From Streptomyces prunicolor NBRC 13075 (GTDB lineage Bacteria > Actinomycetota > Actinomycetes > Streptomycetales > Streptomycetaceae), in contig NZ_BARF01000135.1 of assembly GCF_000367365.1 (NCBI RefSeq), forward strand, positions 1 to 49,567: DNA of 49,567 bases, written 5' to 3'. A program made the position numbers and the translations under genes. Below, one piece after another: positions 26,016 through 33,921 of this stretch (its first letter is position 1; every line of letters starts with the position of its first letter). Below the pieces are notes generated by a model. The model was not told the DNA's origin and did not search any database. It saw only the letters and a program-made list of their open reading frames with translations.

Positions 26016-27037
26016 TCCCCCACCGAAGACGCGGAAGACGCAGAAGCCGCGGAAGAGGCCGCCGACACCGGAAGCACCGTCGCGAACCCGCCGTCCACCA
26101 TCAGATTCGCCACCGTCTCCAACTCCGGGGGATTTCCCGCGAGTCGGGCGAGGAACTGATCGAAGTCGTCCCCGGCGGGCAGCAGCAGCCGTTCCACGCG
26201 CAGGGCCGGCGCCCAGGACGGATCGACGTCGCGGGCGTCGTCGTAGGCACAGAACCACACGGAACCGATCCGCTGTCCCTTCACCTTCACCGCGAGCAGG
26301 CCGCCCTGGACGAAGCCGACGGCCAGGTAGTCCTTGGTGAGGTGATCGCGCAGGCACTTATTGACATACACAAGGTCGTTGACAGCGGCCTCGTCGCGGA
26401 CCGTGAAGAACGGCTGGTCGATCAGCAGCCCCAACTCGGCGTCCAGCGCGGTGCCGACGGGCGCGGAGCCGCCGGCCGCCTTGAGGAACGACCGGTAGGC
26501 GCCCGGGAGTCGGTAGCCGAGGTCCTCCTCGACGCCCTGCACCTGCGCCTCGGTCACCGCGACCGTCGACTTCGGCAGTCCGAAGTGCGCGGGGCGGGTC
26601 TCCTGGAGCGGGCGGGTGCCGCGCTTGTCGTGGGCGACGGCGGCCGTGGCGATCCCGCCGTGGTGGCGCAGCAGCGCCTTCACGTCGACGGGGACGAGTT
26701 CGAGGCGCCGGGTGCCGACCACGTGGTGCCAGGTCCAGCCGTGCGGGGTGGCCACCGCGGGCACGGTGTCCCACAGCTCGTGACCGGTCGCGGCGAGCGC
26801 CGCGTTCGCCGACACGTAGTCCGTGAGGCGCAGTTCGTCGACGCCGAAGCCCTCCGGGGGCTCGGCGATCTCCGCGACCGCGCGCGCGTACGGCGAGAAG
26901 TCGGGGTAGCCGTGCTCGTCCATCCGCACCCCTCTGGGGTGACGGGCCGCCCGGACCGGGTCCGGGAAGTGCACGACCTGCCCGGCGTAGGCCGCGTTCG
27001 GTGGCGCGGCTCGCTGCCCGAGCCGACCTGTCGTCAT
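26012..27037 (-). CDS. WHH (HNH/Endo VII-type) nuclease-like domain fused to SUKH-1 (SMI1/KNR4)
   Basis: The product is 341 residues. Residues 38-130 follow the WHH toxin-nuclease pattern: DEHGYPDFSPYA, LTDYVSANAALAATG, then GWTWHH (W103, H104, H105), LELVP (114-116) and RHHGG (H125, H126). The His expected shortly after LVP (IH in typical members) is Lys120, so activity may be weakened or lost. Residues about 153-290 match SUKH-1: VTEAQVQGVEEDLGYRLPGAYRSFLKAAGG. The C-terminus is an Ala/Ser-rich tail. There is no export signal. The ATG has AGGGGG about 9 bases upstream. The stop overlaps the next start as GTGA. Homologues are annotated simply as SMI1/KNR4; the WHH reading is mine. Confidence 0.78.
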   Translation of the reverse strand: MTTGRLGQRAAPPNAAYAGQVVHFPDPVRAARHPRGVRMDEHGYPDFSPYARAVAEIAEPPEGFGVDELRLTDYVSANAALAATGHELWDTVPAVATPHGWTWHHVVGTRRLELVPVDVKALLRHHGGIATAAVAHDKRGTRPLQETRPAHFGLPKSTVAVTEAQVQGVEEDLGYRLPGAYRSFLKAAGGSAPVGTALDAELGLLIDQPFFTVRDEAAVNDLVYVNKCLRDHLTKDYLAVGFVQGGLLAVKVKGQRIGSVWFCAYDDARDVDPSWAPALRVERLLLPAGDDFDQFLARLAGNPPELETVANLMVDGGFATVLPVSAASSAASASSASSVGE

Positions 27038-27430
27038 GGCGGTTGCCCCCTGCGGCATTCAGTACGATTCACAGCGGCCGCATGTCCAACTCGCCCCACT
27101 GTGCCCCGTATCGACTGTCTCGTCTTCTTGACGTCTTAGTTCGACCGTCTCCCCGCGTGTCTCCACGCGTCGACCGCGTGGATCGCGGTGCGGACAGCCT
27201 ATGCGGTACGGCGACACGGGTCACCGGCAGCGGTCGGCCGCACCCGCTCACCGCAACCGTCACCGAACGCACCGCACTCGTCACCGAACCCCCACTTCCG
27301 TGACCTGACGTCACTCCGTCGTGACAGCCCGCCGAAGCCCTGGCGTGTCGCACCGCCCCAGCTACCGCACCAGCCACGGCATTTGGCACTCTGTGACCCG
27401 CCGGGGGATGCTCGGGAGGGGATGACGATC
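27038..27430. promoter_or_regulatory. 393-bp divergent control region of the deaminase/SUKH locus
   Basis: I see no gene here. It drives the WHH-SUKH operon leftward and the YwqJ-type gene rightward. It contains CCACGCG-N5-CGCGTGG (27163-27181), the 11-base direct repeat CGTCACCGAAC at 27258-27268 and 27279-27289 (exactly 21 bases apart, two helical turns) and the palindrome TGACGTCA (27306-27313). These are candidate regulator sites. I could not assign convincing -10/-35 pairs. Confidence 0.45.
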
Positions 27431-27961
27431 ATGAACGCGACGCAGACGGGACCGCACACCGGGGCGCACACCGGACCTTCGGGCGACCCCCGGGTCGGCT
27501 GGAGCGCCACCGAGGCACGGCAGGCGCCGGCCCTCAGCCACCGCCGTGACGGCATACTTCCGACCGTCGCCGCCGCCCTCTCCGTGCGCGGCGCCACCAC
27601 CCTCACCGGCACCGCCGCCCGCGGCGACCAGGCGCCCGCGCTGCACCCGCTCGTGCAGGACTTCCTCGACACCCTCACCAGCGCCCAGCGCGACCGTTTC
27701 ACCGGCCGCTGCGCCGAGGCGATCCTCATCTCCCGGCACATCACCACCGCCGACGAGGCCCGCAGCAAACGCGCCGCGCGCAAGCCGATGACCAACGGCG
27801 AGGCCCGCAAGACCCTCAAGCAGGCCAAGCTCACCGCCCGCCGCATCCGCGAGGACGGCGACCCCCTGCACGGCAGCTTCGCGACCCCCTGCCGGGCCTG
27901 CACAGCCCTGAGCGACCATTTCGGCGTCCGAGTAGTGGACCCCGCAACGGAACCCGGCTGA
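27431..27961 (+). CDS. YwqJ-related putative deaminase
   Basis: The product is 176 residues. It carries the zinc-deaminase signature: C94-A-E96 (FTGRCAEAILISRHI) and P153-C-x-x-C157 (FATPCRACTALSDHFG), with two cysteines and one further ligand from C94 plus the catalytic Glu96. The spacing and surrounding HPLVQDFLDTL and ARKTLKQAKLTARRIRE match the YwqJ family. Known members are toxin domains of polymorphic systems thought to act on nucleotides or nucleic acids. Here the domain is free-standing, with no secretion or pre-toxin module. ATG 27431 was preferred; ATG 27422 lies too near GGGAGG. A SUKH-3 gene follows 78 bases later and is the likely immunity partner. Confidence 0.82.
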   Translation: MNATQTGPHTGAHTGPSGDPRVGWSATEARQAPALSHRRDGILPTVAAALSVRGATTLTGTAARGDQAPALHPLVQDFLDTLTSAQRDRFTGRCAEAILISRHITTADEARSKRAARKPMTNGEARKTLKQAKLTARRIREDGDPLHGSFATPCRACTALSDHFGVRVVDPATEPG

Positions 27962-28039
27962 CCCCACCCCCGCCACACACAGACGACGGCACAACCACTC
28001 CACCGCACAACCGCCCCTGACGCCGACGATCGAAGGCAG

Positions 28040-28534
28040 ATGCAAGCCGACCGCCACTACTCCACGCGCTTCTCCGTACCCGTCGACGCCGCCCTGCGCG
28101 ACGCCGGCTGGCAGCCCGGCCGCTGGGACATAAAACAGGCCGAGATCTGGGCGGACACCCTGCGCGACCACACCTCGCCCGCAGGACACCAGCACGCCGT
28201 GTTCCCGGCGGCGGTGGAGGCCTGGGCCGAGTTCGGCGGCCTGCGCATCACACCCTCCGGCCCAGGCCGCCAGATCTCCCCGGTCGCACTCCACCTGGAC
28301 CCCCTCCACGGCCTCCACATGGCCCGCACCCTCGGCGACCTGGGCCGAGCCCTGGACACCGACGTCAGCCCCCTGGGCGAGGAGCCGGACACCCAGTCCC
28401 TCCTGGCCATCGACGCCGAGGGCCGCGTCTACGCCCTCGACCACACCGGCGACTGGTACCTGGGCCCAACCATCGACCAGGCCCTGGCCACCCTGATCTC
28501 AGGCATAGAGCCGGTACGCCTGACGGCGGGCTGA
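28040..28534 (+). CDS. SUKH-3 family immunity protein
   Basis: The product is 164 residues, the normal size of a single SUKH-3 domain. Landmarks are DAALRDAGWQPGRWD, FPAAVEAWAEFGGLRI, VALHLDPLHG, then SPLGEEPDTQSLLAIDAEGRVYALDH and GDWYLG with TIDQALATLISG near the end, the family's usual terminal helix. SUKH proteins bind and neutralise diverse toxin domains. The position directly after the YwqJ-type deaminase suggests it neutralises that protein; this is inference from gene order. GAAGG precedes ATG 28040. There is no export signal. Confidence 0.85.
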   Translation: MQADRHYSTRFSVPVDAALRDAGWQPGRWDIKQAEIWADTLRDHTSPAGHQHAVFPAAVEAWAEFGGLRITPSGPGRQISPVALHLDPLHGLHMARTLGDLGRALDTDVSPLGEEPDTQSLLAIDAEGRVYALDHTGDWYLGPTIDQALATLISGIEPVRLTAG

Positions 28535-28714
28535 CCTGAGCCCAGCGGACGGCAGGCCACGTACGGCGGCAAGGTGTCGTGTCGGGGGGTGTCCGCCCGC
28601 AGCGGTCGGCGCTCAACACCGTCGTCCTCTTGAGGAACGTTCCCGCGCCGATCCGAGGACGGAGACCCCCCGGCGCGGCACCGACCGATAACAACGAGGC
28701 CGCACCCCCAACTA

Positions 28715-28760
28715 CCCAGGGGCGCGAGGAACTGCGCGACCAGCCCCCACCGGACCCGCA
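28715..28760 (+). repeat. Dispersed Streptomyces intergenic repeat, copy 2
   Basis: It reads CAGGGGCGCGAGGAACTG followed by CGCGACCAGCCCCCACCGG, the compact form of the element also found at 22072 and 33084. It lies between the convergent SUKH-3 and histidine kinase genes, in a 235-base gap with no other clear feature. Confidence 0.7.
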
Positions 28761-28769
28761 CCCGACAAC

Positions 28770-30101
28770 TCAAGCCGCCGGAATCACCGCAGACACCCGA
28801 AACCCACCCGCATCCGTAGGCCCCGAAACAAACACCCCACCCAACGCCAGCACCCGCTCCCGCATCCCCACCAGCCCGTTCCCCCCAGAGGGCAACCGCG
28901 CCGCCGAAGCAGACGCCAGCTCAGGCGGCGGCTCATTCTCGACCTGCATCGCGATCTCCGACACCCGATGCGCAAGCCGTACATGCGTCTTCGCACCCGC
29001 CGCATGCTTGTGGACGTTCGTCAACGCCTCCTGCACCACCCGGTACGCGGTCTGCTCGATCTCCGCCGCGTAAGACCGGGTCTCACCCTCCACGGACAGA
29101 TCCACAGCCATCCCGGCCGCCGCAGACTGCCCAAGCAACTCGTCCACATCGGACAGACAGGGCCCGTCACCCGGAACCGCACCCGCCCCCTCGTCATCAA
29201 CGGCCCGCGAAGCCGCAGCCGCAGCAGCCACCCCCACCGCGACCAACGGCACGGCCGCCGCCCGCTCCCGCGCGTCCCGCCCGTCCCCGCTCCTCAACAC
29301 CCCGAGCATCTCCCGGAGTTCGGTGAGCGCCTGCCGCCCCATGTCCCCCACGAGCGCCGCGTTCTTGACGGCCTTCTCCGGATCCTTCCGAGCCACCGCC
29401 TGAAGCGCCGCCGCATGCACGACCATCAGACTCACCCGATGGGCGACGACGTCGTGCATCTCCCGCGCGATCCGGGTCCGCTCCTCACCCCGCGCCCACT
29501 CGGCCCGCTCCTCGGCCCGCTCCGCGAGGAGCTGGAGCTCCCGCTCCAGACTGTCCGCACGCTCCCGGAGACTCTCCATCAGCCGGCGCCGGGCGCCCAC
29601 GTACATCCCGAGCAGCACAGGCGGCGCGGTCATCCCGACCGCGATGGAGATCGAGGCGAACGGGACGAACCAGTCCCCGAGTTCCCACGTCCCCCGCTGC
29701 ATGTCCTGCCGTACCCGCACGAACATGACGATGAGCATGCCGAGGAAGGACATCCCGGCCAGCGACCCGATGATCCGGCGCGGCAGTTCGGACGCGGCGA
29801 GGGTGTAGAGACCGACGATGCCCATCAGGTAGCCCATCTGGGCCGGGGTGATGGCGATGGAGACGAGCACGACCGCGATCGGCCACTTCCGGCGGACGAT
29901 CAGCGCCGACCCGGCCAGCACCCCGAAGACGACTCCCACCGCGGCCGGAATCCCCGCGTCGTGCGCGAACCGAACGCCTTCCGCCCCGCACTCCACGGCG
30001 GACCCCGCCGCGAGCCCCGTGTCCAGCACCGCACTGCGCCACCTGGTCCACCACCCCGGCCCTCCCCGGGCCGTGGCATGGTCTTCCCCCGTCGTGGTCA
30101 T
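28770..30101 (-). CDS. Two-component sensor histidine kinase (NarL-type, HisKA_3), orphan
   Basis: The product is 443 residues. Four or five membrane helices occupy about residues 45-175, followed by a coiled coil (LRERADSLERELQLLAERAEERA). The HisKA_3 dimerisation box is REMHDVVAHRVSLMVVHAA with the phosphorylated His in EMHD. The catalytic domain has an N-box in QEALTNVHKHA and a G-box GNGLVGMRERVLALGG. Between them is an Ala-rich insertion (AVPLVAVGVAAAAAASRAV) that is longer than usual. There is no response regulator gene adjacent, so the partner must be encoded elsewhere. The signal is unknown. Confidence 0.9.
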   Translation of the reverse strand: MTTTGEDHATARGGPGWWTRWRSAVLDTGLAAGSAVECGAEGVRFAHDAGIPAAVGVVFGVLAGSALIVRRKWPIAVVLVSIAITPAQMGYLMGIVGLYTLAASELPRRIIGSLAGMSFLGMLIVMFVRVRQDMQRGTWELGDWFVPFASISIAVGMTAPPVLLGMYVGARRRLMESLRERADSLERELQLLAERAEERAEWARGEERTRIAREMHDVVAHRVSLMVVHAAALQAVARKDPEKAVKNAALVGDMGRQALTELREMLGVLRSGDGRDARERAAAVPLVAVGVAAAAAASRAVDDEGAGAVPGDGPCLSDVDELLGQSAAAGMAVDLSVEGETRSYAAEIEQTAYRVVQEALTNVHKHAAGAKTHVRLAHRVSEIAMQVENEPPPELASASAARLPSGGNGLVGMRERVLALGGVFVSGPTDAGGFRVSAVIPAA

Positions 30102-30296
30102 GCCTCCAGCCTACGGGCGCCGGCGCCCGGTTTTCCGGCGAGTTTCCGTGCACCGACCTCCACCACAGCCCGTAATCGGACAGCCACGAACCCACTCACC
30201 CACGACAAGTCCCGTCGCACGGAGGGCATCGCGTACGGCATAGTGTTCTGTGCCCACTCGGCGACCAGGCTAAATGTCCGGTTCTCACGAGTTTGA

Positions 30297-30368
30297 TCCC
30301 CCGTGGTGTAATTGGCAGCACCGTGGCTTTTGGTGCCATTTGTCCGGGTTCGAGTCCTGGCGGGGGAG
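30297..30368 (+). tRNA. tRNA-Gln (anticodon TTG)
   Basis: The acceptor stem TCCCCCG pairs with CGGGGGA (30361-30367). The D arm contains GTAATTGGCAGCAC. The anticodon stem GTGGC/GCCAT encloses the loop TTTTGGT, giving anticodon TTG for glutamine codon CAA. The T arm contains GGTTCGAGTCC. The discriminator is G30368, and CCA is not encoded. It lies upstream of glmU, an arrangement I recall from other Streptomyces. Confidence 0.95.
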
Positions 30369-30427
30369 CAAAAACCGATCGCAACTGATCGACATCTGAG
30401 CAACCCCCTCTCCCAGCACCCCACTTC

Positions 30428-30453
30428 GGGCCCTGACAGCACTGTCAGGGCCC
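30428..30453 (+). terminator. Hairpin terminator after tRNA-Gln
   Basis: A perfect 12-bp inverted repeat (arms 30428-30439 and 30442-30453) with a 2-base centre lies 60 bases after the tRNA and 79 bases before glmU. It probably ends the tRNA transcript; the rest of the 164-bp gap shows nothing else clear. Confidence 0.75.
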
Positions 30454-30532
30454 ACTCTCATGTCCCCCATGAAACGCCCCGGTATCCTGCGAATGTCCAC
30501 CCCCCAGCATTCCGAAGCCGAAGGGCAAACCC

Positions 30533-31978
30533 GTGAGCGCCATTCGCCCGGCAGCCGTCGTCGTCCTCGCAGCGGGTGAGGGCACCCGTATGAAGTCGGC
30601 CACACCGAAGGTCCTGCACGAGCTCTGCGGCCGGACCCTCGTCGGTCATGTGCTGGCCGCCGCCCGCGAGTTGGAGCCGGAGAACCTGGTCGTCGTCGTG
30701 GGCCACGCCCGCGAGCAGGTGACCGCGCACCTCGGCGCGACCGACCCCGGCGTACGGACCGCGGTCCAGGCCGAGCAGAACGGCACCGGGCACGCCGTAC
30801 GCATGGCGCTCGAAGAGCTCGGCACCGTCGACGGCACCGTGGTCGTCGTCTGCGGCGACACCCCCCTCCTCCGCGGCGAGACCCTGCGCGCCCTCACCGC
30901 CAACCACTCCGCCGACGGCAACGCGGTGACCGTCCTGACCGCCGAGGTCCCGGACGCGACCGGCTACGGCCGGATCGTCCGCGACGGCGCCTCCGGTGCC
31001 GTCACCGCGATCGTCGAGCACAAGGACGCCTCCGACTCGCAGCGCGCGATCCGCGAGATCAACTCCGGAGTCTTCGCGTTCGACGGGCAGTTGCTCGCCG
31101 ACGCGCTCGGCAAGGTACGGACCGACAACAGCCAGGGCGAGGAGTACCTCACCGACGTCCTCGGCATCCTGCGCGAGGCCGGGCACCGGGTCGGCGCCTC
31201 CGTCGCGGACGACCACCGCGAGATCGCCGGCATCAACAACCGCGTCCAGCTCTCCGAGGCGCGCCGCATCCTGAACGACCGGCTGCTGACCGAGGCCATG
31301 CTCGCCGGCGTCACCGTCATCGACCCGGCGACGACCTGGATCGACGTCGACGTCACCTTCGGCCAGGACGCGATCGTCCACCCCGGCACCCAGCTGCACG
31401 GCACCACCCACATCGCCGAGGGCGCCGAGGTCGGCCCCAACACCCGCCTGACGGACACCACCGTCGAGGCCGGCGCCCGCGTCGACAACACCGTCGCCGT
31501 CAGCTCGCACATCGGCCCGCAGGCGTCCGTCGGCCCGTTCGCCTATCTCCGCCCCGGCACCCGGCTCGGCGCCAAGGGCAAGATCGGGACGTACGTCGAG
31601 ACGAAGAACGCGACGATCGGCGAGGGCACGAAGGTTCCGCACCTCTCCTATGTCGGGGACGCGACGATCGGCGACTACACCAACATCGGTGCCGCCAGCG
31701 TCTTCGTGAACTACGACGGCAAGGACAAACACCACACCACCGTGGGGTCGCACTGCCGCACGGGTTCGGACAATATGTTTGTGGCACCCGTCACGGTCGG
31801 GGACGGCAGTTACACCGCCGCCGGCTCCGTGATCACGAAGGACGTACCGCCCGGTTCGCTGGCCGTGGCCCGTGGCCAGCAGCGGAATATCGAGGGTTGG
31901 GTGGCCCGCAAGCGTCCGGGCAGCGCGGCGGCGAAGGCCGCGGAAACGGCTTCCCGCCAGGGCGAGAGCGAGAACTGA
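30533..31978 (+). CDS. glmU: Bifunctional GlmU (glucosamine-1-phosphate acetyltransferase / UDP-GlcNAc pyrophosphorylase)
   Basis: The product is 481 residues. It makes UDP-N-acetylglucosamine for peptidoglycan. The N-terminal uridyltransferase has VVLAAGEGTRMKS, QNGTGHA, CGDTPLL and EINSGVFAF. The C-terminal left-handed beta helix is a run of hexapeptide repeats, with YLRPGTRLG, YVETKNATIG and YDGKDKHHTTVG covering the acetyltransferase site. A flexible Ala-rich tail extends past the core. The GTG start has GAAGGG 7 bases upstream. prs follows 77 bases later in the same direction, linking amino-sugar and PRPP synthesis, as is common in bacteria. Confidence 0.97.
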   Translation: MSAIRPAAVVVLAAGEGTRMKSATPKVLHELCGRTLVGHVLAAARELEPENLVVVVGHAREQVTAHLGATDPGVRTAVQAEQNGTGHAVRMALEELGTVDGTVVVVCGDTPLLRGETLRALTANHSADGNAVTVLTAEVPDATGYGRIVRDGASGAVTAIVEHKDASDSQRAIREINSGVFAFDGQLLADALGKVRTDNSQGEEYLTDVLGILREAGHRVGASVADDHREIAGINNRVQLSEARRILNDRLLTEAMLAGVTVIDPATTWIDVDVTFGQDAIVHPGTQLHGTTHIAEGAEVGPNTRLTDTTVEAGARVDNTVAVSSHIGPQASVGPFAYLRPGTRLGAKGKIGTYVETKNATIGEGTKVPHLSYVGDATIGDYTNIGAASVFVNYDGKDKHHTTVGSHCRTGSDNMFVAPVTVGDGSYTAAGSVITKDVPPGSLAVARGQQRNIEGWVARKRPGSAAAKAAETASRQGESEN

Positions 31979-32055
31979 CCGGAAACGGGCGCGTCGAACA
32001 CGGCGTACCGTGATAAACGCACACCCAGTTGAATGACCTCTGAGGAGACAGTGCT

Positions 32056-33036
32056 GTGACCGGGATCAAGACGACCGGCGAGAAGAAGATGATGTTCTTC
32101 TCCGGCCGCGCCCACCCCGAGCTTGCCAAGGAGGTCGCCCAGCAGCTGGGTGTCGGGGTAGTCCCGACGAAGGCCTTCGACTTCGCGAACGGCGAGATCT
32201 ACGTCCGCTTCGAGGAGTCGGTGCGCGGTGCGGACTGTTTCGTGATCCAGAGCCACACGGCTCCGATCAACCAGTGGGTCATGGAGCAGCTGATCATGAT
32301 CGACGCGCTCAAGCGCGCGTCGGCCCGCTCCATCACCGTCATCGTGCCCTTCTACGGCTACGCCCGCCAGGACAAGAAGCACCGCGGCCGCGAGCCGATC
32401 TCGGCCCGCCTCATCGCGGACCTGATGAAGACGGCGGGTGCGCACCGCATCCTCACCGTCGACCTGCACACCGACCAGATCCAGGGCTTCTTCGACGGCC
32501 CCGTGGATCATCTGTTCGCCCTCCCGCTCCTCGCGGACTATGTGGGCAGCAAGGTCGACCGCAGCAAGCTGACCGTCGTCTCCCCGGACGCCGGCCGCGT
32601 ACGCGTCGCCGACCGCTGGTGCGACCGCCTGGGCGCGCCCCTCGCGATCGTGCACAAGCGGCGCGACAAGGACGTGGCGAACCAGGTGACCGTCCACGAG
32701 GTCGTCGGCGAGGTCAAGGGCCGCGTCTGCGTCCTGGTCGACGACATGATCGACACCGGCGGCACGATCTGCGCCGCCGCGGACGCCCTGTTCGCGCACG
32801 GCGCGGAGGACGTCATCGTGACGGCCACCCACGGCGTGCTCTCCGGCCCCGCCGCGGACCGCCTGAAGAACTCCCGCGTCAGCGAGTTCGTCCTCACCGA
32901 CACCCTCCCCACCCCGGGCGAGGTAGGCGCCGACCTCGACAAGATCACGGTCCTGTCGATCGCCCCGACCATCGCGAGCGCGGTCCGAGAGGTCTTCGAG
33001 GACGGCTCGGTCACGAGCCTCTTCGACGAACACTAG
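32056..33036 (+). CDS. prs: Ribose-phosphate pyrophosphokinase (PRPP synthetase)
   Basis: The product is 326 residues. It transfers pyrophosphate from ATP to ribose 5-phosphate, giving PRPP for nucleotide, His and Trp synthesis. Landmarks are FSGRAHPELA, FANGEIYVRF, PFYGYARQDKKHRGREPISA (ATP-binding flexible loop), VDLHTDQIQGFF, and the PRPP loop VLVDDMIDTGGT. GAGGAG lies 8 bases before GTG 32056. A strong hairpin at 33158 ends the glmU-prs transcript. Confidence 0.97.
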   Translation: MTGIKTTGEKKMMFFSGRAHPELAKEVAQQLGVGVVPTKAFDFANGEIYVRFEESVRGADCFVIQSHTAPINQWVMEQLIMIDALKRASARSITVIVPFYGYARQDKKHRGREPISARLIADLMKTAGAHRILTVDLHTDQIQGFFDGPVDHLFALPLLADYVGSKVDRSKLTVVSPDAGRVRVADRWCDRLGAPLAIVHKRRDKDVANQVTVHEVVGEVKGRVCVLVDDMIDTGGTICAAADALFAHGAEDVIVTATHGVLSGPAADRLKNSRVSEFVLTDTLPTPGEVGADLDKITVLSIAPTIASAVREVFEDGSVTSLFDEH

Positions 33037-33083
33037 GCGCTCCGCTGGAAGGGCCGCGATATGCCGTCGATTGTCTGCGGCTT

Positions 33084-33127
33084 CGTCGTGGCTGGTCGCG
33101 CAGTTCCCCGCGCCCCTTTGGGGCGCT
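33084..33127 (-). repeat. Dispersed Streptomyces intergenic repeat, copy 3 (inverted)
   Basis: On the minus strand it reads GGGGCGCGGGGAACTGCG followed by CGACCAGCCACGAC, the same element as at 22072 and 28715 but in the opposite orientation. It lies between the prs stop and the downstream terminator, so it is probably transcribed at the end of the glmU-prs mRNA. Confidence 0.7.
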
Positions 33128-33157
33128 CGTGAACCGGCGCTTCAAGAAGATCGATTT

Positions 33158-33218
33158 CCGGTACGGCCTCCCTGCCGAGTAAGCTGCCCAAGTTGCTCGG
33201 CGAGGGAGGCCGTACCGG
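33158..33218 (+). terminator. Strong terminator after glmU-prs
   Basis: A 22-bp stem with a single bulged base (arms 33158-33179 and 33196-33218) and a 16-base loop is followed by TTTTCGGTT. It would stop the glmU-prs transcript and lies 97 bases before rplY. Some read-through or attenuation into rplY cannot be excluded. Confidence 0.85.
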
Positions 33219-33315
33219 TTTTCGGTTACGGCGGTCCGTTATCGACGCGCTCTTCGTAGCAGGCCGATGTTCGGCCGGGTGACCACCTTCCCCGACTGTT
33301 CTACGAGGAGTGACC

Positions 33316-33900
33316 ATGGCCGACGTCAAGCTCGCCGCCGAGACCCGCACCGAGTTCGGCAAGGGCGCCGCCCGCCGTATCCGCCGTGACAAGAAGGTCC
33401 CCGCCGTGGTCTACGGCCACGGTGTCGACCCGCTGCACATCACCCTGCCGGGCCACGAGCTTCAGCTCGCCCTGCGTACCCCGAACGTCCTGCTCACCCT
33501 GGACATCGAGGGCACGACCCAGCTCGCGATCCCGAAGGCCGTCCAGCGTGACGCCATCAAGGGCTACCTCGAGCACGTCGACCTGCTCACCGTGAAGAGC
33601 GGCGAGAAGGTCACCGTCGAGGTCTACGTCCACACCGAGGGCGAGCTGGCTCCGGGTTCGTTCCTGCTGGAGCACGTGCTGAGCACGATCACCGTCGAGG
33701 CCGAGGCCACGCACATCCCCGAGTCGGTCACCGTGTCCATCGCGGGCCTGGAGGCCGGTGCCGCCATCGCCGCCAAGGACATCCCGCTCCCGGCCGGCAC
33801 CACCCTGGCGATCGACGAGGACGCGGTCGTCCTCCAGGTCCTGGCCGCCCAGGCGGAGGAGGCGTCCGCGGACGCCGACGCCGAGGCCACCGAGGCCTGA
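33316..33900 (+). CDS. rplY: Ribosomal protein bL25 (L25/CTC family)
   Basis: The product is 194 residues. It binds 5S rRNA in the large subunit. The N-terminal L25 domain (about 1-95) has FGKGAARRIRRDKKVPAVVYG; the C-terminal TL5/CTC beta domain (about 96-180) has HTEGELAPGSFLLEHVLSTI and ITVEAEATHIPESV. An acidic Ala/Asp/Glu tail ends the protein. CGAGGAG lies 6 bases before ATG 33316; the GTG two codons earlier is too near the ribosome site. pth follows, separated by a hairpin. Confidence 0.96.
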   Translation: MADVKLAAETRTEFGKGAARRIRRDKKVPAVVYGHGVDPLHITLPGHELQLALRTPNVLLTLDIEGTTQLAIPKAVQRDAIKGYLEHVDLLTVKSGEKVTVEVYVHTEGELAPGSFLLEHVLSTITVEAEATHIPESVTVSIAGLEAGAAIAAKDIPLPAGTTLAIDEDAVVLQVLAAQAEEASADADAEATEA

Positions 33901-33921
33901 TCCTCACCTTCACCGCTGTGT

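Noticed and set aside
26012..28534. Secreted polymorphic toxin or contact-dependent inhibition system
   Set aside because: No RHS/YD repeats, LXG, WXG, Tat or Sec signals or secretion genes are present; only the enzymatic and immunity-type domains are found.
33071..33259. Small plus-strand gene between prs and rplY
   Set aside because: It spans the dispersed repeat and the terminator hairpin and has no ribosome site.
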